Part shown: in pieces, positions 46,200 to 57,314 of the stretch
Layout: each line of letters begins with the position of its first letter
Numbering within the stretch: position 1 is the stretch's first letter
DNA from: Melastoma dodecandrum
Lineage: Eukaryota; Streptophyta; Magnoliopsida; Myrtales; Melastomataceae
Direction of reading: 5' to 3'
Length of the DNA: 64,000 nt
Assembly (NCBI GenBank): GCA_029817715.1
Contig: JARUPY010000245.1
Span: forward strand, 186,001 to 250,000
The notes under the pieces: model-generated
What the model was told of the DNA's origin: nothing
What the model saw: only the letters and a program-made list of their open reading frames with translations
Database searches by the model: none
Position numbers and translations under genes: made by a program

Positions 46200-46530
46200 G
46201 AAGTGTTTCTTGAAGCTGGCCGCTGTTTGGAGTCCAGCAGCACTTCAAAGGATCGAGTACGGGCTCGAGTTCTTCACGGAGGTTAGGAATGAGCTGGTTC
46301 TTACTACAAGCATAATTGGGAGAGCTAGATTCGGCTGAATGGTTGTTTGATTGCATGGTGGAGCTTTGGTTGCTTGGCATGCCATGAAAATTGGGAGAGC
46401 TAGATTCGGCTGAATGGTTGTTTGATTGCGATGGTCGTAGCTTTGGTTGCTTGGCATGCTTTCATGGGCCAGGTGTATCCAGATGGGGGTTGTGCCAGTG
46501 AGGAGGTTTGTCGTTGTTTGTGGAGGATGA
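46200..46530 (+). pseudogene. PPR gene fragment with internal 75-bp duplication
   Basis: TACGGGCTCGAGTTCTTCAC, GGAATGAGCTGGT, TCGGCTGA(A/G)TGGTTGTTTG and GGGTTGTGCCAGT match the PPR gene at 54960-55150 in order and strand. A 75-bp segment (46314-46388) is repeated at 46389 on almost exactly. The frame is broken, so it is a relic derived from the 54.5-kb gene or a close relative. Confidence 0.85.
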
Positions 46531-46967
46531 AGGATGATGGGACAGTGCTGAACCATCAAGCATGGCCTCGAGGCGTTCAACCATGCAAATCAAAAAGGCT
46601 TCGGGTGTCAATGTCAGAACGCATGACACCAGGCTGGGCAGCCCCTTCGACTTCATGAACGGAGCAACCACCACTTTCGTTTGGTCAATTCTGTGCTAGA
46701 ATCGATCAGAGCACCTTGGCAAGGCCCCACTATTTACAGCAACATTAGCGCACTGATTTTTAAATGTTTTATGAAACTTGAATGTTTACAAGTTAAATGC
46801 CAAAGAAAACTTAAATGACAAGAATATGTTTTTTTTTCTTTGACATAACATAAACATATAAAACATAAAGTCGACAAAAAATTAATAGTTCGGTAATTTT
46901 GACACGGATTCATGTCTGGACAGATGAAATCACACAGTTTTCAACCTCGGACACAGGTTGGAGTCAC
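46531..46967. other. Short intergenic stretch
   Basis: Less AT-rich up to 46680, then AT-rich. No feature recognised. Confidence 0.4.
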
Positions 46968-47034
46968 TGAAATTACAATTTATTCATGCCAATTTACCAG
47001 GAGGTTACCACGCCTCAAGTGGATTCCTCCGCGC

Positions 47035-48600
47035 CTACTTGCTTTGCTGCCCGCGGTATGATGGACAGAGGACTGCTTTCTTCATGGTGAATCCGAACTG
47101 TTCTTGCATATCGAGATCCTCCGGAAGTTCCCACTCGAACGACTGGACAAGAGACGCCACCATCAGGTGCACCATTCGAGCAGCCAGCGGCCACCCGGGG
47201 CAGATCCTCCTACCCGCCCCGAAAGGGATGTACTCGAAATTCACCCCTTGTATTCCACTCTGGAATCCAGGAACCTCTCTGGGATGAAGGACGACGGATC
47301 GTTCCAGTAATCCGGGTCTCTCCCTATGGCCACGCGTTGATCAGGAGCTGGGACCCCCTCGGGGATAATGTAACCTCGTTTGACCTCGATGTCGGCCTTG
47401 GACTTGTATGGAAGGAGGAGAGGGACCGGCGGGTGAAGCCTCATCGATTCCTTGATCGCTGCATGAAGGTACGGGAGCCGGTCGATATCGGATTCCTGGA
47501 CTGGAGTTCCGGCCCCTATGACCTTTATGATTTCTTCTCTAGTTTTCTGGAGCTTGGATGGATTGCGGACGAGTTCGGCCATGGTCCATTCAACCGCTAT
47601 TGCTGTCGTGTCCGTTCCCCCTATGAATATATCCTGTTTACATCCATAAATGGGTGAATATTTCGACCGGTGCATGCATGCAACAAACTGTAAGACAATT
47701 TATAACTTACGAGGATTAGGGGCTTGATGTTGTAACGATCAAGACCGGAGTTCTTCTCCTCGCACTGATCGAGGAGAGCATCCAAGAAGTCGCCCTTCTT
47801 TATCGCGTCTCTGTTGAAGCGAGATTCAGCCCTCTCTTGCAGGCGCTTCTCAATGACTTCGTCGAACATCTTATGTAATCGAGTGTAGGAAACCTTGATG
47901 TGCTTCTTGATCCCTTGCAAATCGAACCTCCCGATCACCGGGAAGTAATCCGACAGGTTTGGCTTTCCAGTGTCCTCCATAATCCTCCACACCACTTCCT
48001 TGAACTCCTGGGCCGTCTCAAACTCAGGGTCGACCACATCAACGCTGGCCACCGTGCTTGATATAAGGTTCAAGGCCGTGGCGAACGCGACCTTACTGAT
48101 GTCGACCGGCTTGCGAACGGGACTGTACTTGACCCGGATGTGGTCGACAAGCTGCCTCACCTTCTGGTGCCTAAGGTGTTGGAACTTGTCTAGGCTAATC
48201 GTGGAGAACATCTGCGTGTTACATAGACGACGACGGATACGCCACTTGCTATCGCCATCGGACCATGCGACGGTATACTCAGGGCTCGGCTGAGCAGTAA
48301 CAACATCGGGGATGAAACGGTCAGTGAAGTTCCGGTCATTGACACGGAGGATCTCCTGGGCGGCGTCTGGGGTTGAAACCACGATCGCAAGCGCGGATCC
48401 CAGGCGGACGGTCATGATGGGGCCATAACGCCTGGCCATCTTATAGAGGGACTGATGGGCACGGTTTCCAAGCTTATGGAGGGATCCGAGGAAGGGAAGG
48501 CCAGCGGGGCCTGGCGGGAGGTTCTTCAGCTTGGTCGGGACAAGGAATCGACGGAGGAAAGAAGAAAAACACAGGAGAGGAGGGCGATGTAAACTGCCAT
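47035..48600 (-). pseudogene. Cytochrome P450, CYP76 family, copy 2 (pseudogene)
   Basis: Inverted paralogue of the 38.2-kb gene, with exons 48600-47711 and 47633-47035. Motifs still visible: LPPGPAGLPFLG, GGTDTT, KESMR, FGAGRRICPGWPLA. Breaks: a net 7-nt loss in the membrane-anchor codons (just after the start at 48600) that leads to an early stop; a +1/-1 pair that garbles the VQLLVNAWAIG region into GVPAPDQRVAIG; loss of one base at VEYKG, which puts the haem-binding part in another frame; and a shift in the KKAV tail. With at least four frame changes it is certainly non-functional as a P450, though it keeps the promoter block. Confidence 0.88.
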
Positions 48601-48691
48601 TGTTTGCCCTTCTTCTGTGATGAGATGATGGTTGTTTTATTTGTTGTTCTCTGTGATGAGGAGGAATTGTGGGGTAGAGAGGGGGTGTTGC

Positions 48692-48699
48692 TTATATAG
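48692..48699 (-). promoter_or_regulatory. TATA box of CYP76 copy 2
   Basis: TCTATATAAG on the minus strand, preceded by TCTGGACTCC as in copy 1. Confidence 0.55.
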
Positions 48700-49265
48700 A
48701 GGAGTCCAGAATAATGCATGCAAAAAAAAAAACAATAACTTGGAATTTAAGAAATGTCATTAAAGTTTTCGAAATGCTAAACTCGGGGAGAAGTCAGACT
48801 ACTTATTATTACTACAACAACAACAACAACAATATCGCTTTCCTCTCCCCGATGAAGAAGGAATTGTGACGTGGACGATATGCCACGAAATTATCATTAA
48901 AATAAATTAGAAATAATTGAAATTTCCTACGCCAGAATAATAACTCAATGCGTGGACATAAAATAAATTCGAATGACGGAATTTCCGGTTACTATATGTA
49001 TAGAGTTCATACATGAGTGAGTTATATATAATTATGGAATATATTTTCATATATATTATCCTCTCGGAGCTGGCATTGATTAGAGATGATATATGGACAT
49101 TTAAGGTTAGGGGGAGGGACTCTTTCCCCGAGGCCTGACATGGATGACTGGGCGCCGGTGGTAGGTATTCCGCCGCGGTGGCACTCCGGTGGTAGGTAAT
49201 TGCCTCCCCAGCAACCACCACACCCGTTCACCAACTACTCGGGCATGTTCTTATTCCCCCTTATC

Positions 49266-49979
49266 ACCAAGGAATGAATGAATGGGTAGGATATGAAATT
49301 TATTACCTTTATTGGGAAATTGAATCATTGTTGAGTTTAATTTTGCAAGTATAATATTAAGAATGAGTTGAGTATATCATAATAATCGGGAATGTTAGGT
49401 AAAAGGATTAATGTATTCCAATTTATTATTTTTTATTTTTTACTTTATACATAATCAATATAAACCTTAAAATTATCATATATATATTTTTTATTTTTTG
49501 GGGTATAATAATGGTAGTTTTGTTCTGATTTTGAGTAGTAATCTTTTCCCATAAATTTTTAATTCCGAATCGAAATTTATAATTTAGAACTAACTCGATC
49601 CATAACTGAGTAATATTTTATTTAATGGGCATTATATTGACTAAATAAAATCATATACCAAGTATATATAACCGAGACCATTATAATGAAAAGACAAAAA
49701 TGACCTTATTATACTGTGAATGGTCTCCGCAGCTAAGCCCTAATACAAAGATATTGTCATGTGCGTAAAGACGATGGGATTGGAGAAGTGAAGAGAAGGA
49801 ATGTTTTACTGTATTGGTTATAAAAGTAGTTACAAACAGTTACAAAATGTATAAAAGAAGGGAAAAATGCTTCATTAGTCGGTTGTTGAATCTGTTACCT
49901 TTATTTGCTTCGTTCTTTTGTATATGCGATGGCTTGCGTTCTTCGAGCCTGCGATTAAATGAATTACTCGATTGAATTC
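49266..49979. other. AT-rich intergenic stretch
   Basis: No gene or repeat recognised. Confidence 0.5.
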
Positions 49980-51437
49980 TGTTGATATAATCTGGTTTTG
50001 ATGATGATAAAAGTTATGTATTGCTAATGTGCTATTTAAGTGTACAGAAAAACAGATCTTCGGGTGTAGAAGCTGTGCTCTGTTATCCATGCAATGCGTA
50101 AAAGGGTTATGTGGAGTACTTCAATGGGGGAAATGATCTAGCCATCAGAAAAGGTGTTCTAAGAATAAAATCTACTATCGAGTCCACTATCTCTGTTACA
50201 TAGATAAACATCTGTATCACAGTTGCTATAACTCTCCTTACTGGAGTAATTGTTATGGTTTACAGAATGACATTTCTGTGAGTGACGATTTCCTTATTGG
50301 AGATTGTCCTATATGCGAGCACGTGAGATATTTATCTCATACATCCTTATTGGATCACTTCTAGGTTCATCTTTAGACCTTGAGTTATTTGGAAAGATTC
50401 ATTTCCTTAACTAACGTGATCATATATTTGGCAACAATTTTATGAGGTTATGATCTCCCTTTATGGTGAGAATAATTCTATGAAGTGATTGTTTTCATAT
50501 TATGGAAATTTATAATCCCAATGCCAAATTCGTATAAGGAAGAGTGCTGGTTCTGCTGTCGCGGAAAACAACTTCTGAGCAGAAGACATTATCTCTTGTT
50601 GAGCGTTCATTTTGTTTTATTATTATCTGACGTGACTAAGGATAATGCTTTAGGCTTTTGAAAGTTTTCCCACAGGATTAAATCACGGAGATTTTGGCAA
50701 GTGAATCAACTAGCCGTTGGGATTGATTAGGAAACTTCGTTCTACAGACGAGCTTATAACCATGAGTGAAGCAATGATTCCAAGTTGTCGTTCTACCTGA
50801 AAGCTTACCGGAATCCTTATGCCTTCACCGTTGCAAAAGCTGAGAGCGTACGTCGTGCATTAACCGAACTGATCACCGCTGACAGATAGCGTCTTTTGTA
50901 ACTGCAAACTGTCGGTGCTGTAATTGCTAATCATGCTTTGTGCAGGTTGTTAGTCACACCGGTTGTGTGCAAAGGCAGGTGGTAGCCGTTAAGCCACGTT
51001 TGGCGGGTGGTAGCCGTTAAGCCACGTTTGGCAGGTGGTAGCCGTTAAGCCACGGTTAGCGGGTGATAGTCGTTAAGCTACGGGCTAAGTGAGGAGCTGG
51101 AGTCAGTCACGTTGCGTGCGGGTTGCGTTAGACACATGAGTACGTGCAACTTGTTAGTCAAATTTCTGACAGAAGTGTCCATATGTAAAGTCTCACATTC
51201 CAATCATAGTGAATACGCCCTACTTAGGGTGAGAGCTGGGAGAGTGGATGTAGGCATTGTTTGCCGAACCACTATAAATCTTTGTGTCTTACACATAAGA
51301 TAATTCATCTCAGAACTGGGAATCTATTCATCAGATCCGGTCTCTGTTACCTGACAGAACCACGCTTATGTGAACGAAAAGGTGTCATAACTCTTACGGA
51401 ACTAATTCAACCCCCTTAGTGCAATCCTATACCAACA
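49980..51437 (+). repeat. Solo LTR, copia-type (1458 bp)
   Basis: It begins TGTTGATATAATCTGG and ends ATCCTATACCAACA. It is flanked by a 5-bp duplication with one mismatch (aattc 49975-49979, agttc 51438-51442). It shares with the other copia LTRs the GAGAGTGGATGTAGGC and GCCGAACCACTATAAA block (51233-51280) and the ATTCAACCCCCTTAGTG end. No internal domain is attached, so it is a recombined solo LTR. Confidence 0.75.
50978..51085. repeat. 28-bp tandem array inside the solo LTR
   Basis: GGTGGTAGCCGTTAAGCCAC repeats with its core at 50981, 51009, 51037 and 51065 (last copy diverged), a period of 28 bp and four copies. Confidence 0.9.
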
Positions 51438-51442
51438 AGTTC

Positions 51443-52400
51443 TTGATCCATTAATCCCATATTCATTCATCATCTTCTCTAATTGATCTTGAAGATCATT
51501 GCAAATACAAGTCGAAATTAGGAAACGAGGCGGATTACGAGATCTCCCGCCGCGAATCTCCGACTTATCCATGCAGGGGGATCGACAGGGAGTGCGACTG
51601 CGAAGTACACAGGGAGCTAAATCTGAGAAGGCAGACGAGCAATGATATGAACTGGAGCTAGTTTATCGTACCAATTTTTTAGTCAAATGCTTAACTCCAT
51701 TCACTTTTTCTGAGTCCACTTTACGTTCACGAAGTAATCGTATGAAAAGATTTTCAAAATGAAATGATCTTCACGAGTCTAAATTAATATGATCAAACTT
51801 CATCCATTGGAATTATTATGTCCCCAAGTCACTTTCTTCTTATACGGAGGTAGTGTCATTTATTTCTTTTTTCTTATACACGATTAAGAAATACTGAAAA
51901 TTAAAATATGAATTATGTAATATAAAAGAATAAAGTACCTCAACTCACTATTGTGGTCGATGGTCGAGTTCTAGATACTATTCTAGTCATCATAAATCAA
52001 GTAAAATCGAGATGGAGTCACCTTACTCCTGTTGAGCAGAGAACTCAAGCATCCTGAATAAGATATCTCTCGAGGAGCTTCGGTGCCTATCTCGAGAAAG
52101 CGCCATCCTACTAATCATCGAGTGGTCGAGAAGCAGATTCTGTTCGATTAGCCTGTTCAGGAAGTCTTCCTCTAGTTGATCAAAGTAATCATCTTGAGAA
52201 GCCAGATGGAAGCGTTCCTTCAGTCGATCGAGTTAGTCAACTAAAGAAGTAAGATGGAAGATTTTGTCATGCCGAGGTGATCAATTCGAGTGGCTTTCAT
52301 CGAACGGCACAAGGAAGTTTATTCGGCTTATTCCGGTGGAAGCCCAACCTTTTTTTATAATCATTCCATTCCTTTAAATGCATGAAAAATTGGTTATGCC
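51443..52400. other. Intergenic region, nothing recognised
   Basis: No domain, terminal repeat or RNA gene was seen. Confidence 0.4.
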
Positions 52401-52656
52401 TGTTATAATAAGAACAAAAAGAGGAAGAAGGAAAACGAGAGAATACATTGAGGAGGGAAATTGAGATAATTTTCTTACTTGATTTCAAAAGCATCATTAT
52501 AACTAAATTAAAAAGTCCTTTATTTATAGTATAAACAAATGAAACTTCCCGATAGACGAAAGGTTGGGATAGATGAAATGTTTCGGTAAGTGAAGAGTTT
52601 TCGGTTTCAGTAGTTACTTCTTGGAGTCATAATGACATTCACAAGTATTCATAATA
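52401..52656 (-). repeat. 3' LTR of the deleted copia element
   Basis: Direct repeat of 53971-54228, sharing GGAAGAAGGAAAACGAGAGA, AAACAAATGAAAC and GACATTCACAA. Confidence 0.85.
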
Positions 52657-52783
52657 TTTTCCCCTTGAATGACCATTATGATATTGCCTAGTTAAAAACC
52701 TTACCCGGATAACCATGTGGGAAAAAAACCATGGTCAATGGAAAAAGAGTGCAATATTTTCACTCCTCATCTACATAGCCTCA

Positions 52784-53616
52784 TCATATATCTCTAAGTC
52801 TACGCATACCAATCTTATGTCTAACTTTTTCAAAGGTTGTCGTAGGCAAAACCTTTGTAAATAAATCTGCCAGATTATCTGAAGAACGAATTTGTTGAAT
52901 GCCAATATCACCACTCTGGATATCTCGAGTGAACGAATTATTAATTATTCTTCGCATCGTTATACCTCCAAGATACCCCAATCGATCATGCCATGTAATA
53001 AAATTATTTTTATCAACAAACTTCTTGTTTGCAATAGCATATACTTCGCCAACACTTACATTTATGAAATATAGTCCAGAGGAAAATGAGGGTAATTTTA
53101 CTAATATACATTTTTTACCGAGATGATACTTGTAATACACAAATATTCTTTATCATTTTCATTTGAAGTCTCATTGTGATATCCATTTATGGGGATATCT
53201 TTAAAACTCAACAAATTTCTATAAGACTTAGAGGAATATAACGCATTATCGATATAAATATTTATTTCTATAGATAATAAGATATTTGCTCTTCCAGAGC
53301 CCTCGATGATTTTCGTACTTACAAATGTCGTATTCACACTTGTTTCATTATCTACCAAGAGGGAAAATAATTTCTTAGCTTTGTAAAATATTATATGTTG
53401 ATGAATTCTATGAGACAAATACATTTTTCGATTAGTGGATGATTCGCTTTTGGGAACCTCCATTTTGCTGACTAATTGCGCACAGTGTCTTGCTCTTCTG
53501 TGGATCATGTAAATCCAAGATTCTCTTCTGGAAATCGAGTATCCGCTTTTAGGAAATGATGATCGATGATCTGCTTCTCGCAATAGGGGATCCGCTTTTT
53601 GGGACCGTCGATCCAC
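52784..53616 (-). pseudogene. copia pol remnant: protease-adjacent region fused to RNase H tail
   Basis: The minus frame from 53616 has, near 53380-53140, the region after copia protease (IIEGSGRANILL, NALYSSKSYRNLLSFKDI, GYHNETSNEN). The next frame (53140-52784) gives ITWHDRLGYLGGITMRRII, the GAG-pre-integrase motif. It then jumps to the end of pol, with IRSSDNLADLFTKVLPTTTF and HKIGMRRLRDI. Integrase, reverse transcriptase and most of RNase H are deleted between these. The first 80 residues upstream are unrelated or degenerate. Confidence 0.8.
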
Positions 53617-53970
53617 ATATGGGGCCTGTGGTAGTGCAACAAGAGAAATGGCCGAGAAAATTATTTGAAACCTTTTTTGTATTGCGGGTCACATTATAAT
53701 TTTTTATATTATCTTATCAAATGATCAATGAGGAAAAGCGAATGTTTTTGTCATAAAAATGTATCGTAGATCCACTTCGGGGTAATCGAAATTTGCTAAT
53801 AAATTTTTTAATAAATATAATAAAAATATTAAAATAGCGTGTAGGATTACGTTTACAAACTCCACAGAATCGTGTTTATTTAGCACCCTCTCAATCCGTC
53901 AAGAATCTTGCAGACGATTGTCATTTTCTTTTCTTTCATCGTTTTCCGGAAGAGTTTCGTGCTGATAACG

Positions 53971-54228
53971 TGTTATAAAACTAAGAACGGAAAGAGGAAG
54001 AAGGAAAACGAGAGAACACAACGATGAGGGAAATGGAGAGAATTTTCTTACTCATTCCAAAAGTATCGTTACAACTGAATTACAAAGTTATTATAAACAA
54101 ATGAAACGTCTTGGTAGACGAAAGGCATTGATAAATTAATCGTCCCAGTAAATGATGAGCTTCGACATACGAAGAGTCTCGACAGTTAGTTCTCAGAGTC
54201 ATAACGACATTCACAAATATTCATAATA
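53971..54228 (-). repeat. 5' LTR of the deleted copia element
   Basis: Partner of 52401-52656; the primer-binding site lies at 53957-53970. Confidence 0.85.
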
Positions 54229-54553
54229 CTACGTGCTTTTTTGGAAAATTTTTAATTTTTTAGTTAGCATATAATTTCATTGTTTGTTTTCTAGTTAGTA
54301 TTTAATTTCCTTTTTTGGACGACGTCCATAAACAAAGTGCCTTCTAGTATGCTCTGAATTAAGTGCGTCAAAAGATGATGATGTATCACATGGAAAGATT
54401 TCGACATGTAAAGTTATTGTGATTAACTTCATCCATTGGAAATAATTCCTACTTGAAAATTTATGATTAAGAAATACTAATAAACTAAAATAAGAAAATA
54501 TGTCATAAACTGATACTGTCCGAACAAGCGGGTGAGGGGTTTAAGGATTTCAC
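54229..54553. other. Short intergenic stretch
   Basis: No feature recognised. Confidence 0.4.
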
Positions 54554-56110
54554 ATGAGAGCAGGGGGGGGATCACTCTTCCCTCTGACCAAGCAGTCGCT
54601 CTCCCAACTCCTCAACTGGAGCTCTTCCCGCAGCCCTCAATCCCTTCCCATCGTCCACGCCCTCATCCTCACCACCGGACTCTCCGTCAAGGACAGCCTC
54701 CTCACGACCCTCCTCTCCTGCCTTCTCGATTCCGGCCATGTCTCCCACGCTCGCAAGCTGTTCGACGGAATGCATAAGCCCAGGATCTTCCTCTGGAACA
54801 CCGTCCTTAGAGGTTACTTTAGGAACGGGTTGCCCCGCGAGTCTCTCTTTTTTTACGGGTCGATGAAGGCGCGTTCGGTTTGGCCGGATGAGTTCACCTT
54901 GCCGTTCGCGGTTAAAGCGTGCGCGGAGCTGTCAGAGTTTGAGTCTGGGCAGGCCGTTCACTCCGATGGGATAAAGTACGGGCTCGAGTTCTTCACGGAG
55001 GTGAGGAATGAGCTGGTCTTGCTTTACGTGAGGTCAGGAGAGCTGGGTTCGGCTGAGTGGTTGTTTGATAGCATGGTGGAGAGGGATTTAGTCGCTTGGA
55101 ATGCGTTTCTAGCTGGGTGCGTCCAGATGGGTTGTGCCAGTAAGGCCTTGTCCTTGTTTCATCGGATGGAACTGACCGGGATTAAGCCCGATGCAATTAC
55201 GGTTGTCAGTTTGCTTTCTGCATGTGGTCAATTAGGTTGTTTGGAGATTGGTGAGCGGATATACGAGTCCACTCGAGCGGGCGGCTTGGAGAACAATCTG
55301 GTAGTCCAGAATGCACAGCTTGACATGTATATGAAATGCGGTATAACAGAATTGGGAAGAGCTGTGTTCGGCAGTATGCGCTCTAGGAATGTGATTTCTT
55401 GGAGCGCAGTGATTAATGGCTATGCGATGAACGAGAAAGGAGAGGAAGCTCTAGGCTTGTTTTTAAGGATGCAGGATGAAAGGGACCGAGCCGAACCACG
55501 TAATATACCTCGGGGTCTTGTCAGCCTGTGTCCATGCAGGACGCGTGACCCAGGGTCGAGCCATCTTCAACTGATTGAGCATAAAGGGCATAAAACCTCA
55601 AATAGAGCAATATGCTTGCATGGTCAATCTGCTTGGTTGATCAGGAGACCTCAGTGAAGCACATAGTTTCATAATGAATATGCCAATGGAGCCCGACACG
55701 GCTATTTGGGGTTCATTACTGGGTGCTTGTGCAGTCCATGGTGACATAGAAATGGGTCAGATTGTGGCCGATGTAGTGCTCGATTTAGCACTCAATGTAG
55801 CCTCTTATCAAGTTCTATTGTCCAACATGTATGCCAAGGCAGGAAACTGGGATCGTGTGCAAAACCTGGGACAAGATTGAAGAAGAAATGCGTGAATAAG
55901 GTCGCGGCATATAGCTCCATCGAGCTACACAGAGGGATTCATATTTTCTACAACGGCGATAAGTCGCATCAACGATCAAAGTGTATATATGAGACTCCAG
56001 AAGACTTGTGTTTTTGCTAACAAGGCGTATGGGTTACTCATGGGAGATGAGCCAGGCACTGGAACCTTTACTTGGATGATGAGGGTCAGTTTTCCGCTTA
56101 CTCGGGATGC
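54554..56110 (+). pseudogene. Pentatricopeptide-repeat (PLS/E type) protein pseudogene
   Basis: PPR proteins bind organelle RNA. The open part (54554-55657) starts MRAGGGSLFPL and carries repeats in series: LLSCLLDSGHVSHARKLFD, FLWNTVLRGYFRNG, ACAELSEFESGQAVH, LVAWNAFLAGCVQMG, LLSACGQLGCLEIGERIY and VISWSAVINGYAMNEKGEEA. A frameshift near 55485 ends it. In the next frame the domain continues (YLGVLSACVHAG, then a stop after AIFN; YACMVNLLG, then a stop; MPMEPDTAIWGSLLGACAVHG; YQVLLSNMYAKAGNWD). E-motif remains (AYSSIELHRGIHIFYNGD) reach about 56000. One shift and at least three stops mark a decayed gene. A fragment of the same gene lies at 46.2 kb. Confidence 0.88.
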
Positions 56111-57314
56111 TTACATATGAGGCCACATTCAGGTTAAGGTAGATCATCGGGATCACTCTGTCATTCTAATGGGAATTTTGTGACATGCTGATTCTTAGTG
56201 ATGTAACAACCTTACGGAGTAAAGAGAATTAGAGACAATAGCAATACGTCAACGACGTGTTCATTTGCGTGTGATAATAAAATGTGATTTTAAGGGTTAT
56301 GAGGAAAGCCATCATCCCAAACTGATTAGGCAAACAATGAGGAAAGCCATCATTTTTTATACTTGGGCTAAAATCTTCATCTTTTAACATTAACCCTTGC
56401 ATGATAGAAAATATATGGGCTTATGTTTTCCCATTTTTAAGTTGTTTGAACAACCCAAAGCCATTTGATATTTGTAAGTCGATATACCACTACACTATAC
56501 GGCCTTGTTCAATTTTATGTGAGACATCCTTGGGTTCTGATTTCTTTTCATTTGAGCTTATATCATAAGATATAAATTTTTTCTTTACACCTACTGTATG
56601 TATGTTGATCATAAGCTCAATTCTTCTGGGTCTCACTCCTTATGAGTTGGAAACCCTTCTGTAAAATTTCATGATTTTAGTAGTTCCCCGTATTCACTGA
56701 GGTCCACAGAATCACGCGACGAAGGTAACTCTGCTTCGTCCTGTTTAATCACTTTGTACTCTTTCTTCAATGAACACAAATTCTAATGTTTGTCTGGCTG
56801 CCCCATTTGTTCTTAACTGTTGTGTCCGAGTAAGGTTGATGATTTGTTTATGCGACTCTGATGAAATCAATGGTTGCAGGCTGACATAGTTCGGATTTGG
56901 ACCAGAAATTTTTTGTTCGAAGGGGTGATTCAAGCACTCCAATTCCGATCACTTGCCTTGTACGATGTCAATGCATGGATTTTTTAGCAGACCCTGCTCT
57001 GTCCATTTCTTGTAAAATGGGGTGAGATGCTGTTGCTAATAAATGATCAACAGTTAAGAAAGAGAATATACATAGATACACAATCCATAGTCATCCATTT
57101 TTCTCTTACATTTACAATCCAACTTACTTGTGTCTGTAGTACGTCATAACCCCCAGAAGCCGCACACATCTGCAGCTAGTCGTTACATTACATCTTATCT
57201 CTGTACAAGGAAAAACCCATGGACAATACCACGCTGTGCCATGCTGTGACACACTACGAAATTCATACAGTAAAGGTGAGGATATTAACCAGCCGCATTT
57301 GGGTGTGCAGCATA
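56111..57314. other. Intergenic region downstream of the NLR gene
   Basis: Short frames (56745-56942, 57124-57327) show no domain. The part next to 57314 is probably the NLR 3'UTR. Confidence 0.4.

Larger units (their letters stand above)
46968..49265 (-). repeat. Right arm of the inverted CYP76 duplication
   Basis: Inverted copy of 37670-39885, including the 3' flank (CATGAATAAATTG near 46980), the CYP76 copy 2, its TATA box (48692-48699) and the far-upstream GGTGGTAGGTA block (49160-49200). Confidence 0.8.
52401..54228 (-). mobile_element. Internally deleted Ty1/copia element with both LTRs
   Basis: Direct repeats of 256 and 258 bp form the LTRs (52401-52656 and 53971-54228; TGTTATAA ... 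TTCATAATA on the plus strand). On the minus strand the 5' LTR is followed by a CGTTATCAGCACGA primer-binding site, and AAGGGGAAAA precedes the 3' LTR, so orientation and ends are clear. Only about 1.3 kb of internal DNA remains. I could not find a matching target-site duplication. Confidence 0.85.

Noticed and set aside
50978..51085. CRISPR-like regular 28-bp direct repeats
   Set aside because: Units are contiguous without spacers, inside a plant solo LTR.
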